Below, in pieces: positions 8,334-17,828 of a DNA stretch of 64,000 nt. The notes beneath the pieces are model-generated. The model was not told the DNA's origin and ran no database searches. It was given only the letters and a program-made list of their open reading frames with translations. Origin of the DNA: Peribacillus simplex (lineage in GTDB: Bacteria > Bacillota > Bacilli > Bacillales > DSM-1321); contig NZ_CP011008.1 of NCBI RefSeq assembly GCF_001578185.1, forward strand, positions 3,438,001 to 3,502,000, written 5' to 3'. The position numbers and the translations under genes are program-made. How positions within the stretch are numbered: position 1 is the first letter of the stretch; every line of letters begins with the position of its first letter.

Positions 8334-10525
8334 TATTGGACCACTTCCTCATATCCAAGGCGATTGTATATTTCCTGAAGCACTTTTTTTGCTGCCTGTG
8401 GAATGACTGTACCAGGTCCAAAAATGGCTGAAGCGCCATTTTCCATCAAGTAATCATAATCCTGTGCAGGGATGACGCCGCCGACGATCACTATGATGTC
8501 TTCACGGCCCAATTTCTTCAGTTCCGACATAAGCTGCGGCAACAATGTTTTATGACCGGCAGCAAGCGAACTCATTCCGACAACATGCACATCATTTTCC
8601 ACGGCCTGTAAGGCGGTTTCTTCCGGTGTTTGGAATAATGGACCGATATCGACATCATAGCCTAAATCCGCAAACCCCGTTCCTACTACTTTAGCTCCAC
8701 GATCATGACCGTCCTGACCCATTTTAGCCATTAACAAACGCGGTCTTCTTCCTTCATTTTCAAGGAACTCTTCCGTCATGCGGACGACTTCCTCAATTTC
8801 CGCTTCTTTTGAGTATGCCGAGCTATATACGCCGCTGATAGAACGGATCGTTGCTTTATGACGTCCAGCCACCTCTTCGACCGCATCGGAGATTTCACCT
8901 AGTGAAGCCCGTACTCTTGTAGCTTGCACTGCCAGTTCAAGCAGGTTACCTTCGCCTGTTCTAGCAGCCCTGGATAGCGCCTGAAGAGCTTCATCCACCT
9001 TTGCCTGATCACGCTTCGCTTTTAATTCGCCCAAACGCTTAAGCTGACTTTCGCGAACTGCGGTATTATCAATCTCCAGTATTTCAATCGGATCTTCTTT
9101 TTTCAAACGATATTTATTGACGCCGACAATCGTTTCATCCTGAGAATCGATTTTAGCTTGACGCTTTGCAGCCGCTTCCTCGATCCTCATTTTTGGAAGG
9201 CCGGTTTCGATTGCCTTTGCCATTCCTCCAAGACCTTCGATTTCTTCTATGTGAGCCCAAGCCCTTTCGATTAATTCATTAGTGAGCGATTCTACATAAT
9301 AAGAACCCGCCCATGGATCGATTACCTTTGTGATACCGGTTTCCTCCTGCAGATAAAGCTGTGTGTTACGTGCAATGCGGGCCGAGAAATCAGTTGGCAG
9401 TGCAATGGCCTCATCCAGTGCGTTCGTATGCAGGGACTGTGTATGTCCCAGTGCGGCCGCATGAGCTTCAATCAGGGTCCTTGCGACATTATTAAACGGA
9501 TCCTGCTCGGAGAGGCTCCAGCCGGAGGTTTGGGAATGAGTCCTCAATGCCATCGCTTTATTATTTTTCGGTTCGAACTGTTTCATCAGTTTTGACCAAA
9601 TGAAACGAGCCGCCCTCATTTTCGCCACCTCCATGAAATAGTTCAATCCTACAGCCCAGAAGAATGACAGGCGTGGTGCAAACTTATCGATATCAATACC
9701 TGCCTTCATGCCGGTACGCGCATACTCAAGACCATCAGCCAATGTATAGGCTAGTTCGATATCCGCCGGCGCCCCCGCTTCTTGGAGATGATAACCCGAG
9801 ATGGAAATGGAATTGAATTTCGGCATATATTTGGAAGTATACTCAAAAATATCAGCTATGATTTTCATGGACATTTCAGGTGGGTAGATATACGTATTCC
9901 GGACCATATATTCCTTTAAGATGTCATTTTGAATCGTGCCCGAAAGCTTATCCTGTGTAACGCCTTGTTCTTCAGCTGTCACGATATAAAAAGCCAGGAT
10001 AGGTAATACTGCACCGTTCATAGTCATTGATACGGACATCTGATCTAGCGGAATCCCGTTGAAAAGGATTTTCATGTCAAGGATGGAATCAATGGCAACT
10101 CCCGCTTTCCCCACATCACCGACAACGCGTGGATGATCGGAGTCATAACCACGGTGTGTGGCTAAATCAAAGGCAACTGAGAGCCCTTTTTGCCCCATCG
10201 CCAGATTACGTCTGTAGAACGCATTGGATTCCTCAGCAGTCGAAAAACCTGCATACTGGCGTACCGTCCAAGGACGATTGACATACATCGAAGGATAAGG
10301 CCCCCTTGTAAACGGAGCGATGCCTGGGACACTTTCCATATGCTCCAATTCGCGATTATCTTCTTTAACATAAAGCGGTTTGACTTTTATTTGTTCATTG
10401 GTTTCAAACAGAAGGCTATCGATATTTTGCCCAACGGCTTTTTCGGCTTCTTTTTTCCATGCTTCTACCGTCCCTTTAATCTTAGCCTTGGCAGGATTTA
10501 TAGCAGAAAAATTCGGTTTTTTCAT
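8333..10525 (-). CDS. mutB: Methylmalonyl-CoA mutase, large (catalytic) subunit
   Basis: 730-residue adenosylcobalamin-dependent mutase that converts (R)-methylmalonyl-CoA to succinyl-CoA. A TIM-barrel domain spans about 1-580 ([35 protein letters not shown]). The C-terminal B12 domain has the base-off motif DGHDRG at 605-610, with His607 as the cobalt ligand, plus the downstream GG motif in VIVGGVIP. Only 1 bp separates it from mutA and it overlaps meaB, forming the mutA-mutB-meaB operon. Confidence 0.97.
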   Translation of the reverse strand: MKKPNFSAINPAKAKIKGTVEAWKKEAEKAVGQNIDSLLFETNEQIKVKPLYVKEDNRELEHMESVPGIAPFTRGPYPSMYVNRPWTVRQYAGFSTAEESNAFYRRNLAMGQKGLSVAFDLATHRGYDSDHPRVVGDVGKAGVAIDSILDMKILFNGIPLDQMSVSMTMNGAVLPILAFYIVTAEEQGVTQDKLSGTIQNDILKEYMVRNTYIYPPEMSMKIIADIFEYTSKYMPKFNSISISGYHLQEAGAPADIELAYTLADGLEYARTGMKAGIDIDKFAPRLSFFWAVGLNYFMEVAKMRAARFIWSKLMKQFEPKNNKAMALRTHSQTSGWSLSEQDPFNNVARTLIEAHAAALGHTQSLHTNALDEAIALPTDFSARIARNTQLYLQEETGITKVIDPWAGSYYVESLTNELIERAWAHIEEIEGLGGMAKAIETGLPKMRIEEAAAKRQAKIDSQDETIVGVNKYRLKKEDPIEILEIDNTAVRESQLKRLGELKAKRDQAKVDEALQALSRAARTGEGNLLELAVQATRVRASLGEISDAVEEVAGRHKATIRSISGVYSSAYSKEAEIEEVVRMTEEFLENEGRRPRLLMAKMGQDGHDRGAKVVGTGFADLGYDVDIGPLFQTPEETALQAVENDVHVVGMSSLAAGHKTLLPQLMSELKKLGREDIIVIVGGVIPAQDYDYLMENGASAIFGPGTVIPQAAKKVLQEIYNRLGYEEVVQ

Positions 10526-10526
10526 T

Positions 10527-12404
10527 TCAGTTCACCCCTAGCTCATGCAATAATTCCAATAAAATCGCTATTACGTTCGTTTTAACATGGATAGAATCTT
10601 TCATGCCGGCTTCACTTAGTGTGATTTCCAATTCTTCTTGCTGCTTGCCAGCCAAATAAATATTGATTTCAGGGAATTGCTTTTTAATTTCTTTAATTGT
10701 GATTGGGGCTAATTCAGCGTAGTCATCATCACTGCCGCAAATACAATAGATAGGGAAATTGGTCGAAGCTACGTAATCGACTGCTTCCTGAATGGTTTGA
10801 CACCCTTTACTACCTACTGTTTCAATACCTCCTGCTGCAGCCAGACTTTTAACGAAATCTGCACGGGGTTTATAGGATTTAAGGTTTTTCAAATTAATCA
10901 AACCGATTGTTGGAGCTGTTCCATTTATTTCTTTATAACTTTCACTGCGCAGTCTTATTTGTTCGAACTGAATGGATACCCGTTCCAAGGCGATTGGCGT
11001 AATGCCAACCGGCTTCTCAACTTTCATGTATGACACATGTTTATCCAGTGTCGGGGTTTTAATCTTATCAGCTGGATTCGGATAAACATTCGTTCCGATG
11101 ATACTATCTTTTCTGAAAGCCGCATTTTGAACTCTTCCTAGGTATACTTCAGCTATGTCTTTCTGTAGGGTGCCTTGCTTAATAAGCTCTAAAATCCCCC
11201 CGGCTTCATCGATTTCTAGGAATTTCGCCCAAGCCTTTTCAGCCAATTCATCCGTTAATTGTTCAACATACCAAGAACCGCCAGCAGGATCGACCACGGT
11301 GGTGATATTTGTTTCCTCTTTTAAAATCAAATGAGTGTTACGGGCGATTCTTTCTGAAAAATCATCAGATTCACCAGTTGGATGAGTAAATGGATGAATT
11401 TGAAGATATTGAATGCCGCCGATAGCTGCAGCAAAAGCTTGGTTTGTGGTCCGAAGAATATTGACGTGCTGGTCATATAGCGTTTCTGTCAATTCGGAAG
11501 TAACAGCATGTATGGCCATTTTAAAATGATCCGGAGCTGTATCGAAGGCTTCAGCAAGACCTGCCCAAAGCCTCCTGGCAGCCCGCAGTTTGGCGATGGA
11601 CATGAAGTAATTGGAATCTACTGCAAACGAAAATACTATTCTTTCGGAAACTGAAGAAATGGAAAGCCCTTGTTTTTGCCCTTCCAATAGATATTGGACG
11701 GCTGCCGATAATCCGTACGCGATTTCTTGAACGGCATTGGCCCCTCCATTATGATAGACTGCCGTATTAATCAGGACTGTCTTTAAATCCCGGCCTACCT
11801 TCTGATAATCTTGGATCGTCTTAAGCCAGTCTGCAAAATAATGATCCGTATCCTCTGGCAGCTGACCGCCAATGAGCCATTCTGCAATGGGATCTTCTGC
11901 AACTACGCCTGTCAATTGGGCATTTTGCGATTCAGCAACGGCTTTGAATTGCGGGAATAATCCTTTTTGTTTTCCCTTAAGGTCAATGAAAACCGGGATT
12001 TCCCTTAATGGGATATCTTTAAACAATTTTTCAGCCCTTGCTCCCTTAGCAAGCAAACTTGCAGGGTATGCCACGACATTTTGACCGCGCTTGAATGACA
12101 CCTTCATCTTTTCATTTGCCTCTTCAGCCGTGACACCGCTTACAGGTTGAACGACCAGCCAAGGTTTTTCATAATAACCCGTTGGAAACGTTCCTCGGGT
12201 ATAAGGGAAGAACCCTGGTAATTCAGCTACATTTGCCGTTGAATCCGCCGTTTCTGTATAAAGTGGATATAAAGTGATGCCCTCATATGTATTCGTTTTT
12301 AATTTTTCTATACTTTTTCCTTTTAAACTGACTTCCGCAGCTTCTTTCCACTCTTCCAAAGAAGGCTTAGGAAAGGTTATGTTTTTTACATCTTTCAGTT
12401 CCAT
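10527..12404 (-). CDS. mutA: Methylmalonyl-CoA mutase, small subunit
   Basis: Partner of MutB in the heterodimeric mutase. The barrel domain is recognisable ([43 protein letters not shown]). The C-terminal B12-like domain has lost the DxHxxG ligand motif, as expected for the non-catalytic subunit. I prefer ATG 12404 (MELKDVKN); a TTG 33 bp upstream would add 11 residues. The ribosome site is weak for both. It heads the mutAB-meaB operon. A direct IS1182-like copy ends the upstream spacer, which is 300 bp long. Confidence 0.93.
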   Translation of the reverse strand: MELKDVKNITFPKPSLEEWKEAAEVSLKGKSIEKLKTNTYEGITLYPLYTETADSTANVAELPGFFPYTRGTFPTGYYEKPWLVVQPVSGVTAEEANEKMKVSFKRGQNVVAYPASLLAKGARAEKLFKDIPLREIPVFIDLKGKQKGLFPQFKAVAESQNAQLTGVVAEDPIAEWLIGGQLPEDTDHYFADWLKTIQDYQKVGRDLKTVLINTAVYHNGGANAVQEIAYGLSAAVQYLLEGQKQGLSISSVSERIVFSFAVDSNYFMSIAKLRAARRLWAGLAEAFDTAPDHFKMAIHAVTSELTETLYDQHVNILRTTNQAFAAAIGGIQYLQIHPFTHPTGESDDFSERIARNTHLILKEETNITTVVDPAGGSWYVEQLTDELAEKAWAKFLEIDEAGGILELIKQGTLQKDIAEVYLGRVQNAAFRKDSIIGTNVYPNPADKIKTPTLDKHVSYMKVEKPVGITPIALERVSIQFEQIRLRSESYKEINGTAPTIGLINLKNLKSYKPRADFVKSLAAAGGIETVGSKGCQTIQEAVDYVASTNFPIYCICGSDDDYAELAPITIKEIKKQFPEINIYLAGKQQEELEITLSEAGMKDSIHVKTNVIAILLELLHELGVN

Positions 12405-12458
12405 CTGTAATCGCTTTCTTATCGTCTGCCGCCTCAATCGCCATATCCATTCTTCGGG

Positions 12459-12476
12459 AGAACGAACGCTCAGTCA
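12459..12476 (-). promoter_or_regulatory. FadR-like operator candidate upstream of mutA
   Basis: TGACTGAGCGTTCGTTCT on the minus strand resembles the Bacillus FadR consensus TGAATGA-N4-TCATTCA, with 11 of 14 half-site bases matching. It lies 55-72 bp before the mutA ATG and downstream of the promoter candidates. A link to fatty-acid or propionate degradation control is inference only. Confidence 0.3.
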
Positions 12477-12532
12477 GTTTAGATAAGAAAACCACCCTCC
12501 CATCAATTTGATCTGGATTATACTAACATTCT

Positions 12533-12560
12533 ATCATAATTTTCTTGAAATTTAAGCCAA
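12533..12560 (-). promoter_or_regulatory. Candidate sigma-A promoter of mutAB-meaB
   Basis: TTGGCT, a 16-bp spacer and TATGAT on the minus strand. A further TATAAT at 12517-12522 could be an alternative -10. Confidence 0.4.
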
Positions 12561-12629
12561 TAGAAATTAGTAAAGGAGTTCTAAGAGAAGCTGATAGCCT
12601 TTTTCGTCTCTTTGAAATAAAGTACAGCC

Positions 12630-12648
12630 CTGTTCTGTGCTAGAACAG
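12630..12648. other. Short hairpin between mutA and the IS copy
   Basis: Perfect 7-bp inverted repeat CTGTTCT/AGAACAG with a 5-nt loop and no adjacent T-run on either strand. Function unknown. Nothing else is seen in 12561-12713. Confidence 0.35.
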
Positions 12649-12713
12649 CTCTCAATAAAATAATAGCAAAAATAAAATTTTTGTCGATGTTTTTCTAAAA
12701 AGAAGTACAAAAA

Positions 12714-12741
12714 AAAGGAAGGAACCTACTGTCCTTCCTTT
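12714..12741 (-). repeat. Left 28-bp target duplication of IS copy 1 (bkd terminator hairpin)
   Basis: A 28-bp palindrome with a 10-bp stem (AAAGGAAGGA/TCCTTCCTTT) that is identical to 14464-14491. On the minus strand this copy is followed by a T8 tract, so it is the original, complete terminator of the bkd operon, now displaced by the IS. Confidence 0.9.
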
Positions 12742-12749
12742 CAGACTGT

Positions 12750-12786
12750 AGACAAACTCGAGGAAAATCGAGTTTGTCTATTTTTT
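12750..12786 (+). terminator. Left-end inward terminator of IS copy 1
   Basis: Perfect 12-bp stem AGACAAACTCGA/TCGAGTTTGTCT followed by ATTTTTT on the plus strand. It would stop outside transcripts from entering the transposase gene. The same hairpin, degraded, opens copies 2 and 3. Confidence 0.8.
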
Positions 12787-12806
12787 ATGAGTTGTACAAT
12801 TTGGCC

Positions 12807-12931
12807 GTTGATTTCCACTCCAGGCACTCGCTTTCCGCGGGCGGTCGGGGAGCCTCCTCGGCTTTCGCCTGCGGGGTCTCCCCTAGACGCGCTTTTCCCG
12901 CAGGAGTCTCGTACCTTCCGTTCCAATCAAC
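12807..12931. repeat. GC-rich structured repeat in the transposase leader, copy 1
   Basis: A 125-nt segment closed by GTTGATT/AATCAAC and about 60% GC in an AT-rich setting. On the minus strand it can form GGC-GAAA-GCC with a GNRA loop, flanked by longer C- and G-rich pairings (for example GGGGAG/CTCCCC). It ends about 80 bp before the transposase start. I recall translations of very similar repeats appearing as short hypothetical proteins in other Bacillaceae, but cannot check this here. Confidence 0.7.
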
Positions 12932-13014
12932 TTTGTCTTATCTTTTAGATAAACACTTTTGCCCTGAGTCGCTTTTGTTTTAAAATAGAAGTATTAAAAC
13001 TTGAGGTAATGAGA

Positions 13015-14352
13015 ATGCTTTCTAAACATGATTCTATTCAGCGAGATCAACTTGAAATGATTACGTTAGATCAACTAGTGCCACCGAACCATTTGGTTCG
13101 TAAACTGGAGGCTGCCATTGACTTCACTTTCACTTATGACTTGGTGAAAGATATGTATTCAGAGGTAGGACGCCCAAGTATTGATCCAGTTATTTTAGTT
13201 AAACTGACATTCATTCAATATACCTTCGGTATTCGTTCCATGCGTAAAACGATTGAAGAAGTTGAAACTAATATGGCTTACCGTTGGTTCTTAGGCTATG
13301 GTTTCCATGATAAAGTACCTCATTTCTCTACGTTTGGGAAAAATTATGAGCGACGCTTTAAAGATACAGACCTGTTTGAACAGATTTTCTATCGCATTTT
13401 AATGACAGCTGCTAATAAAAAGTTAATAAGTGCTGAACACGTTTTCGTGGATTTCACACATGTGAAAGCCAGTGCGAATAAACGGACATTTGAAAAGAAA
13501 ATCGTTCGTAAAGAAACACGAGCGTATCAAGGGCGTCTTCAAGAAGAAGTCAATCAAGATCGTGAAAACCATGGAAAGAAGCCTTTTCCATCAGATAAAT
13601 TTGATAAAGAAGAGACCAAAGAGATTAAAGAAAGCTACTATGTGAAAGATGAACGAACAAAACAGTTTGCCTATTCATTCCACGCGGCCGCAGACCGCAA
13701 CGGTTTTGTATTGGGAACGATTGTAACACCTGGAAATATACATGACAGTCAGATCTTAGAGCCACTAGTTGAACAAGTGATTGAGAAAGTTGGAAAACCG
13801 GAAGCCGTTGCCGCGGATGCAGCTTATAAAACACCAGCGATTACAAGCTACCTATTTAACAAAGAAATCATACCGGCTTTACCTTATACACGTCCTCGCA
13901 CCAAAGAAGGATTTTTCCGCAAACAGGACTATGTATACGATGAACATTTTGATTGTTACCTTTGTCCTTCGGGAGAGCTATTAAAGTACTCAACAACCAA
14001 TAAAGAGGGCTATCGCGAGTATAAATCACCCAAACACACTTGTGCGACATGCTCATTTTTATCTCAGTGTACAGAAAGCAAAGACCATCAAAAAGTGGTG
14101 ACACGGCATATTTGGCAAACACATGTGGAAGAAGCAGATCATCTGCGTCATCATCAAGATGTAAAAACTATATATGCGAAACGTAAAGAAACGATTGAGC
14201 GTGTATTCGCAGATGCAAAAGAAAAGCATGGTATGCGTTGGACAACTTTAAGGGGACTTAAAAAATTGTCGAAGCAGGCGATGCTTACTTTCGCTGCCAT
14301 TAATTTAAAGAAGATGGCCAATTGGACATGGCGAGGTCCAAAAATGGCCTAA
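13015..14352 (+). CDS. IS1182-family transposase, copy 1 (intact frame, 7-residue deletion)
   Basis: A 445-residue DDE transposase from ATG 13015, which has GAGGT 7 nt upstream and corresponds to the start in copy 2. An N-terminal DUF772-type domain (VGRPSIDPVILVKL, FGIRSMRKTIEEV) precedes the RNase H-like core. Likely catalytic residues are Asp in HVFVDFTHVKA, Asp in AVAADAAYKTP and Glu in ETIERVF; Cys-rich CATCSFLSQC lies between the last two. Compared with copy 2 it lacks seven residues (TTDSESG) before YYVKDER and has Phe for Ser beside the first catalytic Asp. The frame is open but activity is doubtful. Confidence 0.9.
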   Translation: MLSKHDSIQRDQLEMITLDQLVPPNHLVRKLEAAIDFTFTYDLVKDMYSEVGRPSIDPVILVKLTFIQYTFGIRSMRKTIEEVETNMAYRWFLGYGFHDKVPHFSTFGKNYERRFKDTDLFEQIFYRILMTAANKKLISAEHVFVDFTHVKASANKRTFEKKIVRKETRAYQGRLQEEVNQDRENHGKKPFPSDKFDKEETKEIKESYYVKDERTKQFAYSFHAAADRNGFVLGTIVTPGNIHDSQILEPLVEQVIEKVGKPEAVAADAAYKTPAITSYLFNKEIIPALPYTRPRTKEGFFRKQDYVYDEHFDCYLCPSGELLKYSTTNKEGYREYKSPKHTCATCSFLSQCTESKDHQKVVTRHIWQTHVEEADHLRHHQDVKTIYAKRKETIERVFADAKEKHGMRWTTLRGLKKLSKQAMLTFAAINLKKMANWTWRGPKMA

Positions 14353-14413
14353 CATAGTGGGCTCTACGAGCCCCAATCTCCTAACTTCAGGCAAAAATTC
14401 AAAGGGAATCTCA

Positions 14414-14451
14414 AAAAGGGGTTCGGAATTTTTTAATTCCGAACCCCTTTT
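14414..14451. terminator. Right-end hairpin of IS copy 1 (bidirectional terminator)
   Basis: Perfect 17-bp stem AAAAGGGGTTCGGAATT/AATTCCGAACCCCTTTT with a TTTT loop, only 12 bp from the right end. The A and T tracts form part of the stem. It can end the transposase message and also bkd transcripts entering from the other side. Confidence 0.75.
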
Positions 14452-14463
14452 GTCTACAAACTG

Positions 14464-14491
14464 AAAGGAAGGAACCTACTGTCCTTCCTTT
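14464..14491 (-). repeat. Right 28-bp target duplication of IS copy 1
   Basis: Identical to 12714-12741. It sits 9 bp past the bkdB stop but has lost its T-run, because IS sequence (CAGTTTGTAG on the minus strand) now follows. Confidence 0.9.
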
Positions 14492-14500
14492 TTCTTCATT

Positions 14501-15787
14501 TTAGTATATGGAAGTGTTTTCTTTGGAAATCTTTTCGATGATTTCTTTAACTCTTGCGAGGAATCGTCCACATACCAGGCCGTCCAAAACACGATGATCA
14601 AGTGATAAACAGAGATTAACCATATCCCGTACTGCAATCATGTCATTTATGACCACTGGCCGTTTCACAATTGTTTCAACTTGTAAAATGGCTGCCTGTG
14701 GATAATTGATGATTCCCATGGATTGGACAGAACCGAATGAACCAGTGTTATTGACAGTGAACGTGCCACCTTGCATATCCTCTGCTTTTAACTTACCCGC
14801 CTTCACTTTGGATGCGAGTTCCTGTATCTCCCTTGCAATACCTTTGATTGATTTTTCATCTGCATTTTTTATGACCGGTACAAATAAGGCATCTTCAGTT
14901 GCAACGGCTATTGATATATTGATTTCTTTCTTTTGTATGATTTTTTCGCCTGCCCACATCGAATTGAGCTCTGGAAATTCCGTAAGGGCTTGAGCAACCG
15001 CTTTTACGAAAAAGGCAAAGTACGTTAAATTATAGCCTTCTTTTTGTTTAAAGTCGGATTTTAGATTATCACGCAACTTCACCATATTGCTTGCGTCAAC
15101 TTCCACCATCGTCCAAGCATGCGGAATTTCGTGCTTACTTTTCAACATATTGGACGCAATTGCCTTACGGATGCCGGTAACGGGTATTTCCTTGTCACCA
15201 GCCGCAGTCGTAACATTTGTTACTGGGCTGGTTTGACGATTAACTTGAGGAGCGAGCACTTCAGGAGCCGAATCGGATATTGCCGAAGGCTCATCCGCCT
15301 TAGGAAGATTCCCTGATTCAACAAGTTTCAGTAAATCTTTACGGGTGATCCGTCCCTCATTCCCCGTTCCTTTCACTTTTGAAAGATCGATTCCATGCTC
15401 CTGGGAAATTTTTAACACTGCTGGCGAATAGCGAGCTTTCCTTGATGGTTCGGCCGCTTGCTGTACATTTCTTGTAACAGGTGCATCAACTTTTTCTACG
15501 CTATGAGAAACAGCTTGCCCTACATTATCGTTATCCGTCTTTGCCGTTTCAACTTCAATCGAGCAAATGACTTCCCCGACTGCTAACGTTTGATTCTCAT
15601 CCGCTTTCAATTCCTTGATGATGCCGGTAAAGGAAGAAGGAACCTCAGCATTTACTTTATCCGTCATCACTTCAGCTAACGGGTCGTATTTCGTGACATG
15701 ATCCCCAGGCTTTACAAGCCATTTACTGATGGTTCCCTCTGTGACACTTTCGCCTAGTTGAGGCATCTTCATTAATTCCATAGCCAT
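14501..15787 (-). CDS. bkdB: Branched-chain 2-oxo acid dehydrogenase E2 (dihydrolipoyl acyltransferase)
   Basis: 428-residue E2 core of the BKD complex, which moves branched acyl groups from E1 to CoA. A single lipoyl domain has the lipoylated Lys44 in MTDKVNAEVPS. A Pro/Ala-rich linker and a peripheral-subunit-binding domain follow (YSPAVLKISQEHGIDLSKVK, RITRKDLL), then the catalytic domain with HRVLDG; its His398 and Asp are the catalytic pair. It is last in the bcd-lpdV-bkdAA-bkdAB-bkdB operon, and its terminator has been split by IS copy 1. Confidence 0.97.
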   Translation of the reverse strand: MAMELMKMPQLGESVTEGTISKWLVKPGDHVTKYDPLAEVMTDKVNAEVPSSFTGIIKELKADENQTLAVGEVICSIEVETAKTDNDNVGQAVSHSVEKVDAPVTRNVQQAAEPSRKARYSPAVLKISQEHGIDLSKVKGTGNEGRITRKDLLKLVESGNLPKADEPSAISDSAPEVLAPQVNRQTSPVTNVTTAAGDKEIPVTGIRKAIASNMLKSKHEIPHAWTMVEVDASNMVKLRDNLKSDFKQKEGYNLTYFAFFVKAVAQALTEFPELNSMWAGEKIIQKKEINISIAVATEDALFVPVIKNADEKSIKGIAREIQELASKVKAGKLKAEDMQGGTFTVNNTGSFGSVQSMGIINYPQAAILQVETIVKRPVVINDMIAVRDMVNLCLSLDHRVLDGLVCGRFLARVKEIIEKISKENTSIY

Positions 15788-15813
15788 AAATCGTTCCTCC
15801 TTCTTAACAGTCC

Positions 15814-16797
15814 TTAATACTCAGCCAATTCCCTCATGGCTTTTTCCACCTTATCTGGATTCACCATAAAATGTTTTTCCATCGTAGGTGCATATGGCAT
15901 GGCAGGTACATCAGGTCCGGCCAACCGTTTTACAGGAGCATCCAAATCAAAAAGGCAATGCTCGGCAATGATGGCTGCGACCTCACTCATAATGCTTCCT
16001 TCTTTATTGTCCTCCGTAACCAGTAAAACTTTCCCCGTTTTAGATGCCGCTTCTATAATAGCATCTTTATCTAAAGGGTAGACGGTGCGCAAGTCAAGAA
16101 CATGTGCAGAGATTCCATCTGCAGCTAATTTTTCTGCTGCCTGAAGGGCAAAATGCACACAAAGGCCATAGGAGATGACAGTAATGTCTTCCCCTTCCCT
16201 TTTCACATCCGCCTTACCGATTGGAAGTACATAATCTTCAGTGGGTACCTCACCCTTGATCAAGCGATATGCGCGTTTATGTTCAAAGAAAAGCACTGGA
16301 TCTTCATCGCGAATTGCAGCTTTAAGCAAACCCTTTACATCATACGGAGTGGAAGGCATCACAATTTTCAAACCCGGCTGATTGGCAAAGATTGCTTCAA
16401 CCGATTGTGAATGATAAAGAGCTCCATGAATTCCTCCTCCATATGGGGCACGAATCACCATAGGACAGCTCCAGTCATTATTGGAACGGTATCTAATCTT
16501 GGCTGCCTCTGAAACAATTTGGTTAATGGCAGGCATGATGAAATCAGCAAATTGCATCTCAGCTATCGGCCGAAGCCCATACATGGCGGCTCCAATTCCC
16601 ACTCCTGCAATTGCAGATTCAGCGAGCGGTGTATCGATGACCCTGGCTTCACCGAATTGGTCATATAAACCATGAGTCGCTTTAAAGACCCCACCTTTTT
16701 TTCCAACATCCTCTCCCAATACGAATACACGGGAATCACGTTCCATCTCTTCCCTCATTGCCATTGTTACAGCATCTATATAAGAAATCACTGGCAT
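15814..16797 (-). CDS. bkdAB: Branched-chain 2-oxo acid dehydrogenase E1 beta subunit
   Basis: 327 residues; pairs with BkdAA to decarboxylate branched 2-oxo acids on thiamine diphosphate. The family stretch GEDVGKKGGVFKATHGL is at 27-43, with DTPLAESAIAGVGIGAA and RAPYGGGIHGALYHSQS downstream. The length and the 12-bp gap to bkdAA are normal. The product feeds branched-chain fatty acid primers and valine, leucine and isoleucine breakdown. Confidence 0.97.
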   Translation of the reverse strand: MPVISYIDAVTMAMREEMERDSRVFVLGEDVGKKGGVFKATHGLYDQFGEARVIDTPLAESAIAGVGIGAAMYGLRPIAEMQFADFIMPAINQIVSEAAKIRYRSNNDWSCPMVIRAPYGGGIHGALYHSQSVEAIFANQPGLKIVMPSTPYDVKGLLKAAIRDEDPVLFFEHKRAYRLIKGEVPTEDYVLPIGKADVKREGEDITVISYGLCVHFALQAAEKLAADGISAHVLDLRTVYPLDKDAIIEAASKTGKVLLVTEDNKEGSIMSEVAAIIAEHCLFDLDAPVKRLAGPDVPAMPYAPTMEKHFMVNPDKVEKAMRELAEY

Positions 16798-16809
16798 TCT
16801 ATTACCCCC

Positions 16810-17805
16810 TTACTTTTGTGCATACACATGATTCATTGCACTTTCAGCCTTCGGATATGGAGCATTTTCAGCATAATCAGTAGCTTCGTTGACTATCTTC
16901 ATGACTTCATCATTCATTTGTTTCTCAAGATCCTCATCCATGATTCCCACTTCTTTTAAATACGCTCCAAATGTCTTTATGGAATCCTTTGTTTTAGCTT
17001 CGGCCACTTCATCCGCAGTCCTGTAGCTTCTGTCATCATCATCACTTGAATGTGGAGTGAGCCTATATGAAACGGTTTCTACAAGGGAAGGCCCCTCTCC
17101 CCTTCGTGCACGGTCAGCCGCTTCTTTCACTGCAGCATACACTTCCAATGGGTCATTGCCATCCACCGTTATTCCAGGCATCCCATAGCCAATCGCCCTA
17201 TCGGAAACATTTTCACACGATAGCTGTTTCTCAATAGGAACGGAAATCGCATATTTATTATTTTCACACATGAAAATGACCGGTAGCTTATGCACACCTG
17301 CAAAGTTGGCCCCTTCATGAAAATCGCCCTGATTTGATGAACCTTCCCCAAACGTTACGAATGTTACTAAATCCTTACCTTCCATCTTCCCAGCAAGGGC
17401 AATTCCAACTGCATGCGGGACCTGTGTCGTTACAGGTGACGAACCGGTGACGATTCTATTTTCCTTTTGACCAAAATGTCCAGGCATTTGACGTCCCCCG
17501 GAATTGGGATCTTCCTCTTTCGCAAAACCTGAAAGCATCAAGTCTTTTGCGGTCATTCCGAAGGTAAGAACCACACCAACATCCCGATAATAAGGCAGTA
17601 CATAATCCTTTTGCCTATCCAGCGCAAAAGCTGCTCCAACCTGTGCAGCTTCTTGCCCCTGGCAGGAAATTACGAAGGGAATTTTCCCGGACCGGTTTAA
17701 AAGCCACATACGCTCATCAATCCTGCGGGACAAAAGCATTGTCCTGTACATATCTAAAACCATTTCCTCAGTTAAGCCTAATTGTTCATGACGTTTTTCT
17801 ACCAT
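16810..17805 (-). CDS. bkdAA: Branched-chain 2-oxo acid dehydrogenase E1 alpha subunit
   Basis: About 331 residues carrying the thiamine diphosphate motif GEGSSNQGDFHEGANFA...ENN and the phosphorylation-loop-like RLTPHSSDDDDRSYR of the family. Two tandem ATGs occur; I chose the second (17805) for its 7-nt spacing to AGGAGG, while the first (17808) would add only one Met. It follows lpdV at about 20 bp. Confidence 0.97.
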   Translation of the reverse strand: MVEKRHEQLGLTEEMVLDMYRTMLLSRRIDERMWLLNRSGKIPFVISCQGQEAAQVGAAFALDRQKDYVLPYYRDVGVVLTFGMTAKDLMLSGFAKEEDPNSGGRQMPGHFGQKENRIVTGSSPVTTQVPHAVGIALAGKMEGKDLVTFVTFGEGSSNQGDFHEGANFAGVHKLPVIFMCENNKYAISVPIEKQLSCENVSDRAIGYGMPGITVDGNDPLEVYAAVKEAADRARRGEGPSLVETVSYRLTPHSSDDDDRSYRTADEVAEAKTKDSIKTFGAYLKEVGIMDEDLEKQMNDEVMKIVNEATDYAENAPYPKAESAMNHVYAQK

Positions 17806-17828
17806 CATAAAACCTCCTGACCTTATTC

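Larger units (their letters stand above)
12742..14463 (+). mobile_element. IS1182-like insertion sequence, copy 1
   Basis: 1722 bp with imperfect terminal inverted repeats: the left end reads CAGACTGTAGACAAA, the right end reversed CAGTTTGTAGACAAA. It is flanked by perfect 28-bp direct repeats that are each a whole terminator hairpin. Internally it carries, in order, a left-end terminator (12750-12786), a GC-rich structured segment (12807-12931), a transposase gene and a right-end 17-bp hairpin (14414-14451). It lies downstream of bkdB and upstream of mutA without breaking either gene. Confidence 0.93.

Noticed and set aside
12741..12926. 61-codon minus-strand frame in the GC-rich repeat (and its plus-strand counterpart)
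   Set aside because: The frame follows the structured repeat shared by all IS copies, and no ribosome site or known family supports it. Such frames are typical spurious hypothetical proteins.
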